Below are positions 17,428-24,700 of a stretch of DNA of 33,925 bases, piece by piece (within the stretch, counting starts at the first letter, position 1; every line of letters starts with the position of its first letter). Source of the stretch: Flavobacteriales bacterium (GTDB lineage: Bacteria; Bacteroidota; Bacteroidia; Flavobacteriales_E; Vicingaceae). Where the stretch lies: the NCBI GenBank assembly GCA_015075325.1, contig JABTUP010000029.1, forward strand, positions 1-33,925, in the 5' to 3' direction. The notes beneath the pieces were generated by a model. That model was not told the DNA's origin. It saw nothing but the letters and a program-made list of their open reading frames with translations, and ran no database searches. The position numbers and the translations under genes were made by a program.

Positions 17428-17872
17428 TTTAGATGAACACAGTGAAGTCTGATGAATTTCAATATAAATAACTCAAGATGAATGTATAAAAGTGAGAGAT
17501 GCTCAGAAATAACTGTGTAAAACATTTGAAGGATAAAGCTTTTAAACCTTTCAGGATTTTAGATGAACGCAAAGAAGTCTGATGGATTTCAATATAAATA
17601 ACTTAAGAAGAATGTATAAAAGTGAGAGATGCTCAAAAATAACTGCGTAAAACATTTGAAGGATATAGCTTTTAAACCTTTCAGGATTTTATATGAACAC
17701 AGTGAAGTCTGATGGATTTCAATATAAATAACTCAAGATGAATGTATAAAAGTGAGAGATGCTCAGAAATAACTGCGTAAAACATTTGAAGGATAAAGCT
17801 TTTAAACCTTTCAGGATTTTAGATGAACACAAAGATGTCCGAAGGACTTCAATATAAATAACTTTAGATGAA
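17417..17872. repeat. 130-bp tandem repeat array (three full units plus a partial fourth)
   Basis: Units start at CCTTTCAGG: 17417, 17547, 17677 and 17807, exactly 130 bp apart; the fourth loses similarity near 17872. Units 1 and 3 differ at about three positions, unit 2 at about ten. 130 is not a multiple of three and the units contain stops, so it is non-coding. Each unit holds a hairpin: 17444-17460, 17574-17590, 17704-17720 and 17834-17850. In unit 4 two wobble pairs are replaced by G-C pairs, suggesting the stem matters. There are no unique spacers, so it is not CRISPR. Confidence 0.9.
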
Positions 17873-17905
17873 ATCTAGAGAAAAAAGTAAATAGAAACGA
17901 TAAAA

Positions 17906-17926
17906 TCAACCCATAAAATGGGTTGA
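17906..17926. repeat. Hairpin closing the repeat zone
   Basis: TCAACCCAT (17906-17914) pairs perfectly with ATGGGTTGA (17918-17926) around an AAA loop, 9 bp before the hflX stop. It shares the CAACC/GGTTG stem base with the hairpin at 17364-17380, so the array is bracketed by similar hairpins. It could be the right end of a Y1-mobilised element or the terminator of hflX, though there is no T run on the hflX side. Confidence 0.6.
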
Positions 17927-17935
17927 ATAGAACCA

Positions 17936-19132
17936 TCAATACAACAGCATGTTCGGATAAATTTCTAAATGTGTTTTCTTGATGTGTTTATATAACACAT
18001 CTTTTAATTCGTCCGTATTTATTTTTTTTGCTGCAGAAATATAAACTGTTGGATGAGTGTTTTTGCTCATCCACATTTTTTTCAAATCTTCTAAAGAGTA
18101 ATTTTCTTTTGTTGCAGGAGTTAAATCGTCCTCGTCTTTTTTATCGTAAGTAAATGCATCTATTTTGTTAAATACCATAATGGTAGGTTTATCAAGTGCG
18201 TTCATTTCTTTTAATGTTTCGTTAACCACATTCACTTGTTCTTCAAAATTTGAATGAGAAATATCAACAACATGAACCAACACATCGGCTTCTCTCACTT
18301 CATCTAGCGTTGATTTAAAAGATTCTACCAAGTGATGTGGGAGTTTTCTAATAAAACCAACTGTATCGGTTAATAAAAATGGTAAATTATCAATAACAAC
18401 TTTTCTAATAGTGGTGTCTAATGTAGCAAAAAGTTTGTTTTCGGCAAATACTTCCGATTTGCTTAACAAGTTCATTAATGTTGATTTACCTACATTGGTG
18501 TAACCTACCAAAGCCACACGAACCATTTGAGCTCGTTGTTTTCGTTGTGTGGCTTTTTGTCTGTCAATTTCTTTTAACTTTTCTTTTAGTAAAGCTATTC
18601 TATTTAAAATAATTCGTCTATCGGTTTCAATTTGAGTTTCACCCGGACCACGCAAACCAATACCACCTTTTTGTCGTTCTAAGTGAGTCCACATTCGAGT
18701 TAATCGTGGTAGTAAATACTGACATTGTGCCAACTCTACTTGGGTTCTAGCATACGATGTTTGAGCTCTGCTTGCAAAAATATCTAATATTAAACTGCTT
18801 CGGTCGAGCACTTTTACTTCAATAACTCGTTCAATATTTCGTGCTTGAGATGGCGATAATTCATCATCAAAAATGACTACATCAACAGGGTTTTCTTTAA
18901 TGTAGTTTAAAATCTCATCTAGTTTTCCTTTTCCCACAAAAGTTCGTGGATCGGGGTATTCTAGTTTTTGAGTAAATCGTTTTACTTCAACTGCTCCAGC
19001 AGTTTCTGCCAAAAACGATAGTTCGTCTAAATATTCATTTAGCTGAGCAGCATCTTGGCTTTTGGTAATAACACCAACAAGAACTGCTTTTTCCTCAATA
19101 GCTTCGTTTGTTATGTGAAGTTTTTCTTTCAT
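17936..19132 (-). CDS. hflX: Ribosome-associated GTPase HflX
   Basis: GTPase that binds the 50S subunit and rescues or splits stalled ribosomes under stress. N-terminal HflX domain contains GKGKLDEI and DDELSPSQARNIE; the linker has RGPGETQIETDRR (from 161), the HflX signature; the G domain has G1 GYTNVGKST (210-218), G3 DTVGFIRKLPHHLVESF (from 256) and G4 NKID (322-325). 398 aa is the usual length. It lies 7 bp downstream of a small membrane protein gene on the same strand, so they probably form one transcript. Confidence 0.95.
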   Translation of the reverse strand: MKEKLHITNEAIEEKAVLVGVITKSQDAAQLNEYLDELSFLAETAGAVEVKRFTQKLEYPDPRTFVGKGKLDEILNYIKENPVDVVIFDDELSPSQARNIERVIEVKVLDRSSLILDIFASRAQTSYARTQVELAQCQYLLPRLTRMWTHLERQKGGIGLRGPGETQIETDRRIILNRIALLKEKLKEIDRQKATQRKQRAQMVRVALVGYTNVGKSTLMNLLSKSEVFAENKLFATLDTTIRKVVIDNLPFLLTDTVGFIRKLPHHLVESFKSTLDEVREADVLVHVVDISHSNFEEQVNVVNETLKEMNALDKPTIMVFNKIDAFTYDKKDEDDLTPATKENYSLEDLKKMWMSKNTHPTVYISAAKKINTDELKDVLYKHIKKTHLEIYPNMLLY

Positions 19133-19139
19133 CTTTTCT

Positions 19140-19580
19140 TTAGAACATTCCTGCTCCTAACAGGTTTGGCTTAATTACTCCTGCCCACAAAATTAACACA
19201 AAAGCAATGGTATAAAAAATAGCTCCCTTTTTAAACTTTAATTCACTAGTTGCAGCTTTTTTCGACAAAACTCGTCCTAAAGTAATTAAAGTAATAGCAA
19301 TTAGCATGGTAAATCCGTGTTCAACTACCCAAAAGCGAAGAGTAGCATCTTTCATGGCAACACCCATGCTTACAATTTTATCACTTACAAAATACATGAT
19401 AACACCAAAAATTAATTGCAAATGGGTAACACTTAACAATATTAAGGCAATTAAATTATCTGATTTTCCATATTCTTTTTTGCCAAACCAGCCAGCAAAT
19501 GATTTAATAATAGCTATTACCAAAAAGATGATAACCAACCATCTAAATCCTGAGTGAGCGTGTAACATTCCGTTGTACAT
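19140..19580 (-). CDS. Four-helix membrane protein, cytochrome b-like
   Basis: A 146-residue integral membrane protein with four helices (about 10-30, 43-66, 84-105, 120-140). Histidines occur at the N-terminal helix (LHAHSGFRW), helix 2 (VTHLQLIFG) and helix 3 (VVEHGFTML), reminiscent of haem-ligating positions, and relatives are sometimes annotated as cytochrome b. Haem binding is inference. It is widespread in Bacteroidota but of unknown function. Sits immediately upstream of hflX. Confidence 0.75.
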   Translation of the reverse strand: MYNGMLHAHSGFRWLVIIFLVIAIIKSFAGWFGKKEYGKSDNLIALILLSVTHLQLIFGVIMYFVSDKIVSMGVAMKDATLRFWVVEHGFTMLIAITLITLGRVLSKKAATSELKFKKGAIFYTIAFVLILWAGVIKPNLLGAGMF

Positions 19581-19607
19581 AATTTTTATTTTTTTAAGTT
19601 AGGTAAG

Positions 19608-19615
19608 CAAAATTA
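19608..19615 (-). promoter_or_regulatory. Putative Bacteroidota -7 element for the membrane protein-hflX unit
   Basis: On the minus strand TAATTTTG matches TAnnTTTG, 27 bases before the ATG at 19580. The TTG expected upstream was not found at standard spacing. Confidence 0.35.
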
Positions 19616-19693
19616 ATTAAAAGCGATTGATTATAGCACTCCTAAAATTGAATACTCATCTTTTTATATATTCATTTATTTAACATAAAACGG

Positions 19694-19701
19694 TATTTTT
19701 G
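19694..19701 (+). promoter_or_regulatory. Putative Bacteroidota -7 element for the amidohydrolase gene
   Basis: TATTTTTG matches TAnnTTTG, 23 bases before the ATG at 19725. No -33 TTG at standard spacing. Confidence 0.38.
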
Positions 19702-19724
19702 AAAAAATTAATTTTCATCGATTT

Positions 19725-22700
19725 ATGCTTAGATTTATATTATTGTGTTTGTTGTTAGGAAGTGTTTCTGTTTATAAAGCTCAAGAAACCTTTATGGTAA
19801 ACGGAACGCACAACAAAATTCAAAATTATTATGCCTTTAAAAATGCAACCATTCACGTTGATTATCAAACCAAAATAGAAAATGGAATTTTAATTATTAA
19901 AGAAGGTAAAATTGTAGAAGTTGGTGTAGCAAATGCAGTTAAAATTCCTGCAAATGCAGTAGTTTACGACGTAAAAGGAAAATTTATTTACCCTTCTCTT
20001 ATTGATTTGTATACCAATTATGGTATGCCAAAAATAGAAAATGAGGGTAGAGAGCGTTTTACCCAACAATTTGAAACCAATAAAAAAGGTGCTTACAATT
20101 GGAATCAAGCAGTTCATCCGGAGGTTGAATCTGGTCAATTATTTACAGTTGACGACAAAAAAGCCGATGAACTACGCAAATTGGGTTTTGGTACAGTTTT
20201 AACTCACCAACAAGATGGTATTTTTAGAGGAACATCTGCATTGGTTACACTTGCCAACGACAAAGCTAATCAGGTAATGATTAACGACAAAGTTGCATCG
20301 CATTTATCTTTTGATAAAGGTTCATCAACCCAAGATTATCCTGGTTCTTTGATGGGAGCAATTGCTCTTATTCGACAAACTTACTACGATGTAGATTGGT
20401 ATTTCAACAATAAAAACATACCAGAATACAATATTTCGTTAGATAAAATGACCGACAACTGGGAGCTTCCTTCCATTTTTGAAGTTAAAGATAAACTTGA
20501 TATTTTGCGTGCCGACAAAATTGGTGATGAATTTGAAATGCAATACATTTTTAAAGGTGCTGGTGATGAATACGAAAGAATTAACGAAATAAAAGCAACG
20601 GAAGGCAAGCTTATTGTTCCGCTTAATTTTCCTGAAGCTTATGATGTTGCCGACCCTTATGCAGCAAAATTGGTTCCTTTTTCTGACCTAAAAAAATGGG
20701 AGATGGCTCCTTTTAACTTAGGAATTATTGCTAAAAACCAAATCGATTTTGCAATCACAACTTCAGGATTAAAAGACCAAAAAATTTTCTTTTCCAATTT
20801 AAGAAAAGCGATAAAAAATGGTTTGTCGGAGCAAGATGCTCTTAAAGCATTAACCTACTCTCCAGCAAAATTTATTAATGCTTTTGATAAGGTTGGTAGC
20901 TTAGAAAAAAATAAATTGGCAAATTTTATTATAACATCAAATAACCTTTTTGACGAAAAAAATGTGATTTATGAAAACTGGATTAAAGGAACTAAATATT
21001 TAATTAACGATTACAATATTCTCGATATCAGAGGCAGTTATAACCTTAAAATTGCTGATAAAGTTTATCCTGTAAAAGTAAAAGGAGAAGTTGAAAACCC
21101 TTCGGGTGAAATTGAATTAATTAATAAAAATGAAAACGGAAAAGCAGATACCACAACCATTTCGGTTAACATAAAATTACAAGCCAACAACATTTCATTA
21201 CATTTTAACCCGAACGACGAGTTTTCAAAAAACACCATTCGATTAAGTGGTTATGTAAATCATAATGCAGTAATTTGGGAAGGAAAAGGTCAATTAGCAA
21301 ATGGTGAATGGCTAAATTGGTCGGCAATAAAAGGAGAAAAAACCAAAGAAGAAAAAACCAAAGCAGATTCAAGTAAATCAGATTCGTTGGTTGTTCCTAA
21401 AATGTTTTATCCCAACATGAGTTTTGGTTTTGATTCAATACCTAAAGCTAAAACCATTTTAATTAAAAATGCTACCGTTTGGACAAACGAAGCCGAAGGT
21501 GTTTTAAAAAATACCGATGTACTGTTAAAAGACGGAAAAATTGCACAAATAGGCAAAGATTTGATTGCTGAAGGTGCTGAAATGGTTGATGGTAAAAACA
21601 AACATTTAACCGCTGGTATTATTGACGAACATTCGCACATTGCCATAAGCAGAGGAGTTAATGAATGTACACAAGCAGTTACTGCCGAGGTTAGTATTGC
21701 TGATGTAATAGATAGCGATGATATTAACATTTACCGTCAGTTAGCTGGGGGTGTTGTTGCATCACAGTTGTTACATGGCTCATGCAATCCTGTAGGTGGT
21801 CAATCTGCATTAATAAAATTGAAATGGGGAAGTAGCCCCGAAGACATGAAAATAAAAGATGCAGATGGTTTTATCAAATTTGCATTAGGCGAAAATGTAA
21901 AACAATCAAACTGGGGTCCTTTTAACCGTTCGCGTTTTCCACAAACAAGAATGGGTGTTGAACAAGTTTATTACGATGCTTTTATTCGAGCTAAAGAATA
22001 TCAAAATGCATGGGATGCTTATGCAAAACTTACCCCAAATGCAAAAGCCAATAGTTATGCTCCACGTATAGATTTAGAAATGGAAACCTTAAATGAAATC
22101 TTAAACAAAGAGCGTTTTATTTCTTGCCATTCTTATGTTCAGTCGGAAATTAATATGTTAATGCATGTTGCTGATTCCATGAAGTTTACTGTAAATACTT
22201 TTACACATATTTTAGAAGGCTATAAACTCGCCGACAAAATGAAAGCACATGGAGCGGGTGGTTCAACTTTCTCTGACTGGTGGGCTTACAAATTTGAAGT
22301 AAACGACGCAATTCCATACAATGCGGCAATAATGCACAAACAAGGTGTAGTAACTGCAATAAATTCTGACGATGCCGAAATGGGACGAAGGCTAAATCAA
22401 GAAGCAGGAAAAGCTGTAAAATATGGAGGAGTTAGCGAAGAAGATGCTTTGAAAATGGTAACATTAAATCCTGCAAAATTGTTGCATTTAGACAATCAAA
22501 TGGGTAGCATAAAAGTTGGTAAAAGTGCAGATGTAGTGTTGTGGACAGCAAATCCATTATCAATTTATGCAACGGTAGATAAAACCATTATTGAAGGTGT
22601 AGTTTATTTCGACAGAGCAACCGATGAGCTTTTACAAAAGAAATTTGCTGCCGAAAAAAATGCTTTAATTGAAAAAATGCTTGATGTTAAAAAAGGTGGA

Positions 22701-22766
22701 GGTAAAACTCAAAAACCTCAAGCAAAACCAAAACATAGCTATCACTGTGATTCAGTAGGAGAGTAA
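19725..22766 (+). CDS. Secreted double-domain amidohydrolase-family protein
   Basis: Predicted periplasmic or secreted metal-dependent hydrolase, 1013 aa, with a signal peptide (cleavage near YKAQ, residue 20). Two amidohydrolase-like halves are visible. In the N-terminal half (about 40-430) the usual PGLIDxHxH motif has become PSLIDLYTNYG (Tyr96, Asn98), so it is probably catalytically dead. The C-terminal half (about 575-965) is intact: GIIDEHSHI with His636/His638, further likely metal ligands His802 and His828 and Asp882 or Asp883. Related proteins are called amidohydrolase or imidazolonepropionase-like; a dipeptidase or prolidase-type activity is possible, but substrate is unknown. The next amidohydrolase gene (23397) probably functions with it. 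Confidence 0.9.
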   Translation: MLRFILLCLLLGSVSVYKAQETFMVNGTHNKIQNYYAFKNATIHVDYQTKIENGILIIKEGKIVEVGVANAVKIPANAVVYDVKGKFIYPSLIDLYTNYGMPKIENEGRERFTQQFETNKKGAYNWNQAVHPEVESGQLFTVDDKKADELRKLGFGTVLTHQQDGIFRGTSALVTLANDKANQVMINDKVASHLSFDKGSSTQDYPGSLMGAIALIRQTYYDVDWYFNNKNIPEYNISLDKMTDNWELPSIFEVKDKLDILRADKIGDEFEMQYIFKGAGDEYERINEIKATEGKLIVPLNFPEAYDVADPYAAKLVPFSDLKKWEMAPFNLGIIAKNQIDFAITTSGLKDQKIFFSNLRKAIKNGLSEQDALKALTYSPAKFINAFDKVGSLEKNKLANFIITSNNLFDEKNVIYENWIKGTKYLINDYNILDIRGSYNLKIADKVYPVKVKGEVENPSGEIELINKNENGKADTTTISVNIKLQANNISLHFNPNDEFSKNTIRLSGYVNHNAVIWEGKGQLANGEWLNWSAIKGEKTKEEKTKADSSKSDSLVVPKMFYPNMSFGFDSIPKAKTILIKNATVWTNEAEGVLKNTDVLLKDGKIAQIGKDLIAEGAEMVDGKNKHLTAGIIDEHSHIAISRGVNECTQAVTAEVSIADVIDSDDINIYRQLAGGVVASQLLHGSCNPVGGQSALIKLKWGSSPEDMKIKDADGFIKFALGENVKQSNWGPFNRSRFPQTRMGVEQVYYDAFIRAKEYQNAWDAYAKLTPNAKANSYAPRIDLEMETLNEILNKERFISCHSYVQSEINMLMHVADSMKFTVNTFTHILEGYKLADKMKAHGAGGSTFSDWWAYKFEVNDAIPYNAAIMHKQGVVTAINSDDAEMGRRLNQEAGKAVKYGGVSEEDALKMVTLNPAKLLHLDNQMGSIKVGKSADVVLWTANPLSIYATVDKTIIEGVVYFDRATDELLQKKFAAEKNALIEKMLDVKKGGGKTQKPQAKPKHSYHCDSVGE

Positions 22767-22823
22767 AATTTAATTAAATCTTGATGAGTTAATTAATGTG
22801 GGTTTGAATATAGAATTAGTAAA

Positions 22824-23381
22824 ATGAGTAAACTGGAAAAAAACATAGTTATACCTCAAGAAATAATTTTAAACAAAATTTTTGAAATTAGAGGTCAAAA
22901 AGTAATGTTAGATAGAGATTTAGCAGAACTTTATGATGTAAAAGCTATTCGATTACGCGAACAAGTGAAAAGAAACATAGAAAAGTTCCCTAAACATTTT
23001 ATGTTTCAGTTAACAGAAAAAGAAACCGATAACATGGTATCGCAAAATGCGATACCTTCTAAACAACATCTTGGTGGCTCTTTACCTTATGTATTTACAG
23101 AACATGGAGTATTACAATTAGCAAATGTTTTATCAGGCGATAGGGCAACTCAAATGAGTATTAAAATTATAGAAGTTTTTGTAAAAATGCGAGAAATACT
23201 ACTAACTCATAAAGATGTTTTAATGGAGTTAGAAACAATCAAACAAAAAACAGTTTCAAACAGCAATGATATAGAATTAATCTTTAAGTATTTAAAGCAG
23301 TTTGAACAAGCCAAACAACAAGAATTAGAATATCAAAATAGAGAAAAAATAGGCTTTAAAACAAAGAAAAAAGATAATTAA
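22824..23381 (+). CDS. ORF6N-domain DNA-binding protein
   Basis: 185-residue protein with an N-terminal ORF6N/KilA-N-type domain (about 10-95: EIRGQKVMLDRDLAELYDVKAIRLREQVKRN, FPKHFMFQLTEKE, YVFTEHGVLQLANVL) and a helical C-terminus with coiled-coil character ending in a Lys-rich tail. The domain is known from phage antirepressors and mobile-element genes and is presumed to bind DNA. It lies between two secreted amidohydrolases with which it has no obvious functional link, 57 bp after one and 15 bp before the other. It is likely an inserted mobile cargo gene or an accessory regulator; no phage genes accompany it. Confidence 0.88.
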   Translation: MSKLEKNIVIPQEIILNKIFEIRGQKVMLDRDLAELYDVKAIRLREQVKRNIEKFPKHFMFQLTEKETDNMVSQNAIPSKQHLGGSLPYVFTEHGVLQLANVLSGDRATQMSIKIIEVFVKMREILLTHKDVLMELETIKQKTVSNSNDIELIFKYLKQFEQAKQQELEYQNREKIGFKTKKKDN

Positions 23382-23396
23382 ACTAAGATAAAAAAT

Positions 23397-24695
23397 ATGA
23401 GAACAAAATATATAAAATTAACAGCTACTTTTTACTTTCTACTTTCTACTTTTAACTGCATAGCTCAAGTTGAAACTCCAGCACCAGCTCAATCTAAATC
23501 AATTTTACTTTTGGGTGGAATTGCTCATTTAGGTAACGGAAATGTAATTGAAAACTCAGCCATTGGATTTAAAGACGGAAAATTAACTTTAGTTGCTGAC
23601 GCAAGAGTTATTAAGTTACAAGCAAATGCTTTTGATACAACTATTTCAATTCATGGAAAACACGTTTATCCAGGAATTATTGCTCCAAACTCTACCTTGG
23701 GATTGGTAGAAATTGATGCTGTTAGAGCCAGTGATGACCAAAGTGAAGCGGGTAGTTATACTCCTCATGTTCGTTCTATAATTGCATATAATTCCGAATC
23801 GAGAATTACTCCAACGGTTAGAGCCAACGGCGTTTTAATGGCACAAATTACACCTCGTGGAAATGTGGTTTCTGGAACATCTACAATAGTGCAGTTTGAT
23901 GCTTGGAATTGGGAAGATGCTGCTTATAAAAAAGACGATGGAATTCATTTAAATTGGCATCGAATGTATAATCCTTGGAACGGAAAAGCCAATGAAAATT
24001 ATACCGATAATGTAAATGAACTTAAAAACTTTTTTGCCGACGCATTAGCATATTCAAAGGTAAATGAATATGAAGTAAAAAATTTACGATTTGAATCCAT
24101 GAGAGGATTGTTTGATGGAACGCAAACCCTTTTTATCCATACCAACTATGTAAAAGAAATTATTGATGCTGTTTTATTTGCTAAATCATACCAAATAAAA
24201 AAAGTGGCAATTGTTGGTGGTTATGATGCTTGGATGGTTGCAGATATGTTAAAGGATAATCAAATTTCGGTTGTACTTAGAAGAGTTCATGAACTACCCA
24301 CAAACGAAGATGATGATGTTTATTTGCCATACAAATTACCAAAAAAATTAATGGATGCAGGGGTGTTGTTTTGTTTAGAAAATTCGGGCGATATGGAAAC
24401 AATGGGAACCCGTAATCTGCCATTTTATGCAGGAACAACCGCTGCGTATGGCTTAAATAAAGAACAAGCTTTGCAGTTAATTACACTTAATACTGCAAAA
24501 ATTTTGGGTATTGATGCAACTTGTGGCAGTCTTGAGCCTGGAAAAGATGCAACACTGTTTATTTCTACTGGTGATGCATTAGATCAAACTACCAATAATG
24601 TAGAACAAGCGTTTATTCAAGGCCGACAAATTGATTTGGATAATCATCAAAAAAGAATGTTTAATAAATACAGTGAAAAGTATAAGAATCAGTAA
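23397..24695 (+). CDS. Secreted amidohydrolase-like protein with degenerate metal site
   Basis: 432 aa with a signal peptide ending near CIAQ (23). It has an amidohydrolase layout: N-terminal beta part (GGIAHLGNGNVIENSAIGFKDGK), then the place where PGLIDxHxH should be reads PGIIAPNST (Asn98, Thr100 instead of the two His), and a C-terminal composite-domain stretch (ALQLITLNTAKILGIDATCGSLEPGKDATLFIST). The loss of the metal ligands suggests a non-catalytic subunit or substrate-binding partner of the double-domain protein at 19725. The signal-peptide coding region contains four imperfect copies of a heptamer (23426-23453). Confidence 0.87.
   Translation: MRTKYIKLTATFYFLLSTFNCIAQVETPAPAQSKSILLLGGIAHLGNGNVIENSAIGFKDGKLTLVADARVIKLQANAFDTTISIHGKHVYPGIIAPNSTLGLVEIDAVRASDDQSEAGSYTPHVRSIIAYNSESRITPTVRANGVLMAQITPRGNVVSGTSTIVQFDAWNWEDAAYKKDDGIHLNWHRMYNPWNGKANENYTDNVNELKNFFADALAYSKVNEYEVKNLRFESMRGLFDGTQTLFIHTNYVKEIIDAVLFAKSYQIKKVAIVGGYDAWMVADMLKDNQISVVLRRVHELPTNEDDDVYLPYKLPKKLMDAGVLFCLENSGDMETMGTRNLPFYAGTTAAYGLNKEQALQLITLNTAKILGIDATCGSLEPGKDATLFISTGDALDQTTNNVEQAFIQGRQIDLDNHQKRMFNKYSEKYKNQ
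23426..23453 (+). repeat. Heptamer repeat inside a signal-peptide coding region
   Basis: Four head-to-tail units TACTTTT, TACTTTC, TACTTTC, TACTTTT cover codons 10-19 of the degenerate amidohydrolase gene and encode its hydrophobic core. Unit length 7 is not a multiple of three, so gain or loss of one unit would shift the frame. Sixteen bases (23442-23457) also occur at 12231-12246. Confidence 0.75.
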
Positions 24696-24700
24696 TCTTT

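Noticed and set aside
17417..17872. CRISPR array
   Set aside because: The whole 130-bp unit is repeated, without short repeats alternating with unique spacers, and no cas genes are present.
19140..19580. Confident cytochrome b call
   Set aside because: Histidines are present in the helices, but I cannot show the paired haem-ligand pattern from sequence alone, so only a cautious label is given.
22824..23381. Toxin-antitoxin or prophage fragment around the ORF6N gene
   Set aside because: No toxin, integrase or phage structural gene adjoins it; only the domain itself has phage associations.
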